This document shows positions 57,870 to 64,000 of a stretch of DNA of 64,000 nucleotides, piece by piece; position 1 is the stretch's first letter; every line of letters begins with the position of its first letter. The DNA lies in assembly GCF_003001695.1 (NCBI RefSeq), contig NZ_PVYX01000002.1, forward strand, positions 62,001-126,000. The letters are read 5' to 3'. The notes beneath the pieces were generated by a model. That model was not told where the DNA came from. It was given only the letters and a program-made list of their open reading frames with translations, and made no database searches. The position numbers were made by a program, and so were the translations under genes. Origin of the DNA: Flagellimonas meridianipacifica. GTDB taxonomy: Bacteria > Bacteroidota > Bacteroidia > Flavobacteriales > Flavobacteriaceae.

Positions 57870-58808
57870 ATGAACATGCAGATTACCAATACCATTTTAA
57901 TGATTCGTCCTGTTGCGTTTCGTATGAACGAGCAGACCGCCGTGAACAACTATTTCCAAGAGACCCTTGAGATTACCAACGCCGAAATCAATAAAAAGGC
58001 CCAGCAGGAATTTGACACTTTTGTGGAAGTACTCCGAAGCCATGGCGTAGAGGTGATTGTGATAGAGGATACCAAAGAACCGGATACACCAGATTCCATT
58101 TTTCCCAACAACTGGGTATCTTTCCATGCCACTGGTACGGTTGCGGTGTACCCCATGTTTGCTAAAAACCGCAGACTGGAACGTCGGGAAGAGATTTTTG
58201 AGGTATTAGAACAACATGATTTTCGAATAGATGATATTTTGGACTATACCTCTGCCGAAGAGGAAGGGTTATTTTTGGAGGGTACCGGTAGTATCCTAAA
58301 AGATCGTGTACACCAAAAGGCCTATTGTGCCCTCTCCGAACGTGCGGATGAAGAACTTTTTATTGAATTCTGTGAGGATTTTGATTGTTTCCCGGTACTT
58401 TTTACAGCGAACCAGACTGTAGAAGGAGAACGAAAACCCATTTACCATACCAACGTAATGATGGCCATGGCGGAGACCTTTGCCGTGATTTGTTTGGATA
58501 GCATAGACGATAAAAAGGAGCGTAAAAACGTGGTAGAGCACCTAAAAAAAGATGGAAAACAGGTCATTCCCATCACTGAGGCCCAAATGCATGCCTTTGC
58601 TGGGAATATGTTACAGGTAATTGGTGCCAACGACCAACGCCTAATGGTCATGAGCACCCAAGCCTACAATAGCTTGCGTCAAGACCAGATTGATGCCATA
58701 ACCGAATATTGTAAGATTGTGCACAGCCCATTGGATACCATTGAAACCTGTGGAGGTGGCTCTGCCCGTTGTATGATGGCTGAGGTGTTTTTGCCTAGAA
58801 ATGACTGA
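57870..58808 (+). CDS. ctlX: Citrulline-utilisation hydrolase CtlX-like
   Basis: 312 residues, also a pentein. ILMIRPVAFRMNEQTAVNNYFQ and FPNNWVSFHATGTVAVYPM are the CtlX-type hallmarks. The nucleophile Cys301 lies in GGGSARCMMAEVFLP near the C-terminus. It starts directly after the stop of the preceding paralogue (no gap), so both are co-transcribed and could act in one pathway for arginine-derived compounds. Confidence 0.86.
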   Translation: MNMQITNTILMIRPVAFRMNEQTAVNNYFQETLEITNAEINKKAQQEFDTFVEVLRSHGVEVIVIEDTKEPDTPDSIFPNNWVSFHATGTVAVYPMFAKNRRLERREEIFEVLEQHDFRIDDILDYTSAEEEGLFLEGTGSILKDRVHQKAYCALSERADEELFIEFCEDFDCFPVLFTANQTVEGERKPIYHTNVMMAMAETFAVICLDSIDDKKERKNVVEHLKKDGKQVIPITEAQMHAFAGNMLQVIGANDQRLMVMSTQAYNSLRQDQIDAITEYCKIVHSPLDTIETCGGGSARCMMAEVFLPRND

Positions 58809-58818
58809 ATCCTAAATT

Positions 58819-59316
58819 ATGCTTTCAGAAAAACGAGAATTACGAAGTCGTTTACAAAAGGAAGAAGTACTTCAAGTTCTACGTGAAAATGTTCAGCCTA
58901 AACGAACTATGGAAGAGCGGTTCCGTCGAAAAAAACCGACAAAATACTTTGAAGGTACATTTGAGGGCAACCGTTTTGAAATCCAGAGAGCTATCAACCA
59001 TAGGAATTCCTTTCTTCCTAAAATATATTGCAGTTTGGAAGAAACTAGCTCAGGGACTAAGGTCTACCTGAAATTCCAAATGCTGATTTTTGTGATTGTT
59101 TTTATGGCCATTTGGCTGGGTATGGTAAGCTTATTTTTGGTTTTTTCCATAATCTCCTACAGCACAGGGGATGCCGAAGCTATTTTTTTGGCAATACCGG
59201 GAGCCATGTTTTTGTTCGGCATAGGTTTAGTATATTTTGCGTACACCTATGAGCGAAACAAGGCTTTTACCGAATTGAAGCGACTGCTCAAAGCCCAAGA
59301 AGTTACGTCACGCTGA
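58819..59316 (+). CDS. Membrane protein, unknown function
   Basis: 165 residues with two strong membrane helices (~88-113 and ~120-145) between an N-terminal cytosolic basic part (ELRSRLQKEEVLQVLRENV) and a short basic tail. It begins 10 bases after the ctlX-like gene and may share its transcript. The family is not recognised. Confidence 0.65.
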   Translation: MLSEKRELRSRLQKEEVLQVLRENVQPKRTMEERFRRKKPTKYFEGTFEGNRFEIQRAINHRNSFLPKIYCSLEETSSGTKVYLKFQMLIFVIVFMAIWLGMVSLFLVFSIISYSTGDAEAIFLAIPGAMFLFGIGLVYFAYTYERNKAFTELKRLLKAQEVTSR

Positions 59317-59623
59317 ACTGGTTTAGGGGTCTTTTCTTTTCTTGTGTCATTTCGAAATAACACTTGCATAGTTTAATGCCTAAGTTCCTTGACGATTCCA
59401 TGTAACGCACTCACCACGTCCTGCACTTCTCTTTTTAGAAAAGTATCTTCTTCTAGATAAAAGAGCATTTCTATGCCAAATTCAATACATGGGTCAATTT
59501 TTCCGGTGAACCGTAGGTATCTTCAATCCAGTTTTTTAGAATATCTTCTTTTAACATAGTGTTTTCATATCGAGCAATAAAAGGCTTATTTTAGAAAGCT
59601 TAAATGTCATTAATGACAACTTT
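59317..59623. other. Gap of about 300 bases with a broken small gene
   Basis: The gap contains a minus-strand small coding region at 59373-59557 with one frame break. No promoter or terminator could be assigned. GTGTCATTTCGAAATA near 59344 resembles part of the common flavobacterial repeat, but no complete element is present. Confidence 0.5.
59373..59557 (-). pseudogene. Small protein gene with a one-base frameshift
   Basis: From the ATG at 59557 the frame reads MLKEDILKNWIEDTYGSPEK and stops after 28 codons. Shifting by one base near there continues into FTGKIDPCIEFGIEML, then FYLEEDTFLKREVQDVV and SALHGIVKELRH with a stop at 59373. The total of 185 bases is one short of 61 codons plus stop. 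A single-base deletion in a real small gene, or a sequencing error, explains this best. The family is not recognised. Confidence 0.6.
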
Positions 59624-60031
59624 ATGGAAAAAACTGTATTCAAGAATGAAACTTTTCATGTCCTTCTTGTAGTTGCACTAAGCTTATTTATTTGTTGGAA
59701 CCTTTATACTCTTGTGTTAGTAAAAAATTACTTCACTATTGTCCCACTATTGGTACAAGCGATTGTGCTCGCTTTTGTATTGACAAGGGATAAAGGCGCT
59801 AAAATGGCCATAAAAGTATGGTCCATTTTATTAATTATTGGCCCAGGTTTATCCATTTTAGGAAAGACTATTAAGATTTTTTTTGAAGAAGATATTGTAA
59901 GCTTAATTGGGCCATTATTCCTCCAAATAGTACTCCTTGTGATAGGATTGACAATTTATCACTATAATGATACTACCGTTAATGTTGAAATAGTGGAAGA
60001 AGGAGATAAAACTACTCCTCCTCAACCGTAA
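59624..60031 (+). CDS. Membrane protein, unknown function
   Basis: 135 residues with four membrane helices (~12-30, 36-50, 61-79, ~98-113) and a hydrophilic tail (VEIVEEGDKTTPPQP). The family is not recognised. Its last 20 bases overlap the 3' end of the convergent carboxypeptidase-regulatory protein. Confidence 0.65.
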   Translation: MEKTVFKNETFHVLLVVALSLFICWNLYTLVLVKNYFTIVPLLVQAIVLAFVLTRDKGAKMAIKVWSILLIIGPGLSILGKTIKIFFEEDIVSLIGPLFLQIVLLVIGLTIYHYNDTTVNVEIVEEGDKTTPPQP

Positions 60032-61511
60032 ACTCGCGTATGGCTTGGTTCGGTTCCATAATCGTATATCCTTCCCAAAACTCGGGATTATAGGCTGGCA
60101 TATAGGTGGCTTTCACGCTTTTGTCTTCTTTTAGACTTTCAAACTGGCTGTTGTCTATCAGAGTATTGTTGTAGACCACTAGTTCCCATTTGTTGGTATT
60201 GGCCATTCGAAAGTCAATGTTGAGCCTAAGCTCATTCTGCTTACGGCGACCTTTTACATTTTTGTTCTTTTCAATCACATCCAAAGGGCGGTCAAACCGG
60301 AACCAACGTCCAAAACTAAAGTCCACAAACTTAAGTTCGTATTTATTGTTGGGCAGTTTGGCAAAGCGCATGGTGCCCCTATACACCGTTTCGCGATAAT
60401 AAATCCCCAAAAGCCTGAAATTACGCAGGTTTTTCAGGTTTTCGAAGTCAATCTGCATAATGGCAAAGTCCTCAATGTTCACATAGAGTTTGCCTCTAAA
60501 ATCGGCACTACCCTTAGGTTCAAAACCAATCACGTAGACCCCGTTCTCGTCAATATCGGCGTAACCATCCAGCGTGAACTTGTACTTTCGGCTTTTGTCA
60601 ATCACATTGAGCTTGCTGTCTTCGGCGTAGTATACTTCGCTCAACAGTTCTTTAAATATGCGTTTTTGGCCATCCACCAAACCAGAAACGGTATCCTTTC
60701 CCAATTCCCTTTCAAGTTCTTTGGCTTCCTCGGCCTCTATATCGGATAAAATGGAATCCACCTGCACTTTTTGGCTGAAAAGACCAGACTTTATCTTTAG
60801 ATATGAGTCTTTCTTTACGTTCTGTTTGAACATGGCCTCCATACGTTTGCCTAAGTCTTCAAAGGAGCCAATGTCCTTTTTGTCGTACAGTTCTGCAGCG
60901 CGCAATACCTCGGCCTTGTATTCGCCTTTGTTTTTATAAAAGTCCCCCAAAGCTTCGGTATAATGGTAGGAGTTTCGGGGAATGACCCCAGCAATACTGT
61001 CAATAAGCTCTTTGTCCAATTCTTCAATGGATGATTTTTCAAAGCCTAAATCCACTTTGTGGATGTTTCCAAAAATGGATTGTCTTAAGAAGTAGCGCTG
61101 TTTTACGGGCTGGTCGTTGGTGTTTTGAGGTAAGCGTTCCTTTACTTTTCTCATGATATCGTCCACCTCGAGTTCCTTATCAAAAAGATAGACCCCGCTC
61201 AGTTCAATATTTTTGGGTTTTACCACCACAACCGAATCCTCAAGCTGCTCAAGGGTAAATCCGATTTTTTCATAACCTAAGGAAGATATGTACACAGAAT
61301 CTATGGTGAGGGAATCTTTTTCTAAGATAAAGCTAAAGCGGCCCTCCTCGTTGGTAATCACCCCTTGATTCTCCCCATACTGAACAGTAGCGTAGGGAAT
61401 GCCTTTTTTTGTTTTGGCGTCAATAAGTCTTGAGCTTACGTTTTGGGCCAATAATACCGGCATGGTAACAAAAGCTATTACAAAAAAGACAAGGGGTTTA
61501 TGTGTGCACAT
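60012..61511 (-). CDS. Exported protein with carboxypeptidase regulatory-like domain
   Basis: The ATG at 61511 (MCTHKPLVFFVIAF) gives a signal peptide cut after VLLAQ; two in-frame ATGs upstream are possible. The protein is ~499 residues. A CarboxypepD_reg-like domain comes first (SSRLIDAKTKKGIPYATVQY...GVITNEEGRFSF, ~23-110), then a large domain with long helices, and a beta region (RKYKFTLDGYADIDENGVYVIGFEP). It is envelope-associated; the function is unknown. Confidence 0.8.
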   Translation of the reverse strand: MCTHKPLVFFVIAFVTMPVLLAQNVSSRLIDAKTKKGIPYATVQYGENQGVITNEEGRFSFILEKDSLTIDSVYISSLGYEKIGFTLEQLEDSVVVVKPKNIELSGVYLFDKELEVDDIMRKVKERLPQNTNDQPVKQRYFLRQSIFGNIHKVDLGFEKSSIEELDKELIDSIAGVIPRNSYHYTEALGDFYKNKGEYKAEVLRAAELYDKKDIGSFEDLGKRMEAMFKQNVKKDSYLKIKSGLFSQKVQVDSILSDIEAEEAKELERELGKDTVSGLVDGQKRIFKELLSEVYYAEDSKLNVIDKSRKYKFTLDGYADIDENGVYVIGFEPKGSADFRGKLYVNIEDFAIMQIDFENLKNLRNFRLLGIYYRETVYRGTMRFAKLPNNKYELKFVDFSFGRWFRFDRPLDVIEKNKNVKGRRKQNELRLNIDFRMANTNKWELVVYNNTLIDNSQFESLKEDKSVKATYMPAYNPEFWEGYTIMEPNQAIREFTVEEE

Positions 61512-61621
61512 AGGGTTGTTTTTGGCTATCATCAACATAAAGACATCAAAAGTAGGCAAAGGGTTGCCTCTCCTTAGACGATTTTAACTTGATTTTATAA
61601 CAGAAATGAGCCTAAAATATT

Positions 61622-63046
61622 TTAAGAATTCGCCAAGTTGCGAATCATGCCACCAAAAATGAAGAAGTGAAAGGGAAGCACGCTGTACCAATACAATCGC
61701 CCTTTTAGACCTTTGGGACGGAAAGTGGCTGTTTGGTGCAAGACTTTGTTGTCGTCTATATGGAATTCCAACCATGCTTCTCCCGGTAAACGCATTTCAG
61801 CAAAGAGCAGCAGGCGTTTCTTTTTTTTATCGGCCAAAAGCACGCGCCAGAAATCCAATGCGTCTCCCGGAAAGATTTTATCCGGATGGGTACGACCTCT
61901 TCGCAAACCCGGTCCGCCATTAAGTTTGTCCAGAAACCCTCGAATTTTCCAGAGCCAACCGCCATAATACCAACCTGTTTCCCCGCCGATTTTCCAGATA
62001 TTTTCCAAGGTTTTATGCTCGTCTTCCACCTTTAGCGTCTGCACATCTTTCAACACGCCAAACTTGGGTACTTGAATGTACTTTTCCAGATTCTTATTGA
62101 AGTTACCACTCACCATGCTGTCCTTCCAACTGCTCACCACGGAATTTTGTTCTATTTTTTTGAAGGCCATATCAATGGCCTCTTTGTAAGTGTGGGGTTG
62201 GATGCCCAAAAGGTCTTGAAGGCGCGTGTCCTCGGCAATGACCTCAATTTTCATACTATCCACTAAGTTCAGGGCCAACTTGTAGGAGGTTGATGTTACA
62301 AAATAGAGCCAATACGAAGAAAGCTTTGGAGTCATTACAGGAACCGTATATATCCAATTTTTGAAACCCCGGGACTCTGCATACTGATGGAGCATTTCCT
62401 TGTAGGTGAGGACATCTGGTCCGGCTATGTCAAAGGAATCGTCATAGGTTTTTTCATTGCCCAAAACGCCCAACATGAATTTGATAACATCCCGAATAGC
62501 AATAGGTTGGGTTTTGGTCAAGACCCATTTTGGGGTAACCATAAGGGGCAGTTTTTCACAGAGATCACGAATAATCTCAAAAGAAGAACTTCCGGAGCCT
62601 ACGATAATTCCAGCACGTAGAACCGTTAATGAAAAAGGCCCCTCTTGGAGGATGGTTTCCACATTTTTTCTGGACCACAGGTGCTTGGACAGGTTTTTAT
62701 CATTCACAATGCCACTGAGATAAATCACTTGTTTGATGTTGGTTTCCTTCACGTACTCATTGAAGTTTCTGGCGGCCTGGGCTTCCAGTTCATCAAAATT
62801 CTTGGTGGTCACTGTCATCAAGTGAATCAGAAAATAAGCGACATCAATGTTCTTTGGAAGTTTATTTGGAACTACCTCCTGAAGGAAATCGATTTCAACG
62901 ACTTCTATTTTTTTGCGGGTTTCCCTATCAACAGATAATCGTGTCTCATCCCGTACGGCACATACAACTTCGTGACCCATTTCAAGAAGTTTGGGCAACA
63001 ATCGCATACCGATATAGCCGTTAGCACCTGTGAGGAGGATTTTCAT
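61622..63046 (-). CDS. NAD(P)-binding SDR-like protein with DUF2867 domain
   Basis: 474 residues. The Rossmann motif TGANGYIG is at 7-14. Then come an atypical SDR domain (~1-290; VVEIDFLQEVVPNKLPKNIDVAYFLIHLM) and a C-terminal DUF2867 domain (~310-474; GPGLRRGRTHPDKIFPGDALDFWRV and AEMRLPGEAWLEFHI). Its start overlaps the stop of the 141-residue gene by 4 bases. Its substrate is unknown. Confidence 0.88.
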   Translation of the reverse strand: MKILLTGANGYIGMRLLPKLLEMGHEVVCAVRDETRLSVDRETRKKIEVVEIDFLQEVVPNKLPKNIDVAYFLIHLMTVTTKNFDELEAQAARNFNEYVKETNIKQVIYLSGIVNDKNLSKHLWSRKNVETILQEGPFSLTVLRAGIIVGSGSSSFEIIRDLCEKLPLMVTPKWVLTKTQPIAIRDVIKFMLGVLGNEKTYDDSFDIAGPDVLTYKEMLHQYAESRGFKNWIYTVPVMTPKLSSYWLYFVTSTSYKLALNLVDSMKIEVIAEDTRLQDLLGIQPHTYKEAIDMAFKKIEQNSVVSSWKDSMVSGNFNKNLEKYIQVPKFGVLKDVQTLKVEDEHKTLENIWKIGGETGWYYGGWLWKIRGFLDKLNGGPGLRRGRTHPDKIFPGDALDFWRVLLADKKKKRLLLFAEMRLPGEAWLEFHIDDNKVLHQTATFRPKGLKGRLYWYSVLPFHFFIFGGMIRNLANS

Positions 63047-63468
63047 AGGTCTTCGATTGAAGTAGGCGCATTGTCCGCCTTATAATCCAGTAACTTTTTA
63101 AAGTATTTCTGAATGGCCTTGGTGTCCGATTTTACTTTTATGAAATACTGGTCGCGATAAATAGAGTACACTGCAAAATCACCTTTGTAAATGGTCAATT
63201 TGTAATAGGGAATGACCAAACCATAGGTTTCCAGCAAAGAACGGAATCGGACTATGATGCCTTTTGGTCGCATTTCAATATTGCATGTGTTCAAGTTATT
63301 GTCCAAAATCAGTAGATTTTGGATTTCCAGGCTGGTTTCGGTAATGTTCAGTTTCGGGGAGCCAATCCCGCCTAAAGCAAAACGTTCTTTGAGGGTAAAG
63401 GGCTTACCTACTTCAGCATCAATTTTTTGCGTGATTTTTTTGTCGTTGTAAGAGACGTTTAGAAGCAT
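63043..63468 (-). CDS. Small protein, unknown function, coupled to DUF2867 gene
   Basis: 141 residues, no signal peptide. It is beta-rich in the first half and basic, with Tyr-rich strands (YGLVIPYYKLTIYKGDFAVYSIYRDQYFIKV). No family is recognised. Translationally coupled (ATGA) to the downstream DUF2867 gene and divergent from argS. Confidence 0.7.
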   Translation of the reverse strand: MLLNVSYNDKKITQKIDAEVGKPFTLKERFALGGIGSPKLNITETSLEIQNLLILDNNLNTCNIEMRPKGIIVRFRSLLETYGLVIPYYKLTIYKGDFAVYSIYRDQYFIKVKSDTKAIQKYFKKLLDYKADNAPTSIEDL

Positions 63469-63520
63469 GTTTAAAATTAACCAAAATCGACCGGTTTACT
63501 ATGGGTAAAGCCCATTATTC

Positions 63521-63553
63521 TTGGTGGAAACGGACAAAAAATATGTAGTTTTG
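63521..63553 (+). promoter_or_regulatory. argS promoter (TTG-N22-TAGTTTTG)
   Basis: TTG at 63521-63523 and TAGTTTTG at 63546-63553 with a 22-base spacer. The start of the transcript carries CCTCAAAACGAG (63557-63568), the same 12 bases that follow the rpsL promoter. Confidence 0.5.
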
Positions 63554-63572
63554 CTGCCTCAAAACGAGTTTT

Positions 63573-64000
63573 ATGGATTTACAGCCCTTGTTGGTAGAAA
63601 AGGTGAAGCAAGCCGTAGCAAAGTTATATGGTGTTGAAGTTCCATCTGTGGAATTTCAACCCACAAGAAAAGACTTTGAAGGAGATATTACCGTGGTCAT
63701 TTTTCCTATGCTTCGCTATGTAAAGGACAATCCAGTTGAGATAGGGACGAAGATTGGCGAGTATTTACAGGAACATGTAGCGGAAATCAGCAAATACAAC
63801 GTGGTCAAGGGCTTTTTGAATCTTGTGGTTTCAGATGTGTATTATTTGAATTTCTTCAATACTATAAAAGATAAAGCCGCCTATGGCTTTGCCATGCCCA
63901 ATAGCAAGGATGCCATTATGGTGGAATATTCTTCGCCCAATACAAACAAGCCACTTCATTTGGGACATATCCGAAACAACTTGTTGGGGTATTCGGTTGC
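63573..64000 (+). CDS. argS: Arginyl-tRNA synthetase, N-terminal part (3' end outside window)
   Basis: The first 142 codons of ArgRS from the ATG at 63573 (MDLQPLLVEKVKQAVAKLYG). The N-terminal additional domain (~1-110; DFEGDITVVIFPML, VVKGFLNLVVSD) and the HIGH-type motif HLGHIRN near residues 130-136 are visible (SSPNTNKPLHLGHIRNN). It charges tRNA-Arg. The open frame runs off the window end. Confidence 0.96.
   Translation, partial: MDLQPLLVEKVKQAVAKLYGVEVPSVEFQPTRKDFEGDITVVIFPMLRYVKDNPVEIGTKIGEYLQEHVAEISKYNVVKGFLNLVVSDVYYLNFFNTIKDKAAYGFAMPNSKDAIMVEYSSPNTNKPLHLGHIRNNLLGYSV

Overview
The window is a stretch of chromosome from a marine-type Flavobacteriaceae bacterium. Several things point there: a SusC/SusD pair, DUF5723 and DUF4136 proteins, a LytS/LytTR pair, an rpmJ product without the zinc ribbon, fusA running straight into rpsJ with no tuf, and promoters of the flavobacterial form TTG-N(18-22)-TANNTTTG. 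Hand counts on a few lines give roughly 40% GC in the core and nearer 33-35% in the 11-17 kb block. A Muricauda/Flagellimonas-like genus is possible but not provable here.

Layout. 0-7 kb: the end of adk, then obgE, a DUF4136 lipoprotein, an S9 prolyl-oligopeptidase-like enzyme, two small membrane proteins and a LytS/LytTR two-component pair. 7-9 kb: a cupin-SDR-DoxX run on the minus strand. 9-11 kb: a TPR protein and the muropeptide ligase mpl. 11.1-17.0 kb: nine consecutive minus-strand, single-gene units (DUF7079, two SnoaL-like, DUF4386, two GNAT, MBL-fold, DUF1572/DinB and DinB). Several are separated by gaps with inverted repeats and shared short motifs, and this is the accessory part of the window. 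17-27 kb: radC, a polysaccharide-deacetylase-like protein, a YjjG-like phosphatase, a three-gene envelope operon, rarA, a rhomboid protease and rlmB. 26.8-32.8 kb: a SusC/SusD-type uptake locus with an extra lipoprotein, on the minus strand.

33.3-50.5 kb is one unbroken plus-strand translation supercluster combining the str, S10, spc and alpha operons: rpsL-rpsG-fusA-rpsJ-rplC through secY-infA-rpmJ-rpsM-rpsK-rpsD-rpoA-rplQ. It starts at a strong flavobacterial promoter and ends at a clear terminator after rplQ. An attenuator-like pair of competing hairpins sits between rpsJ and rplC. Central metabolism follows (carA, eno, a GT5 glycogen synthase, gltA). After that come two tandem guanidino-group hydrolases (the second CtlX-like), small membrane proteins, a frameshifted small gene, a carboxypeptidase-regulatory-domain protein, an NAD-binding DUF2867 protein and the 5' end of argS.

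The observations most worth a second look are the cassette-like array at 11.1-17.0 kb with its nested inverted repeats, the rplC leader attenuator, a flavobacterial intergenic repeat lying inside the hairpin of a bidirectional terminator at 7.03-7.17 kb, a perfect 11-bp operator-like inverted repeat at 17.08 kb, and a deacetylase-family protein that seems to have lost its metal ligands. No tRNA, rRNA, CRISPR array, transposase or integrase was seen.
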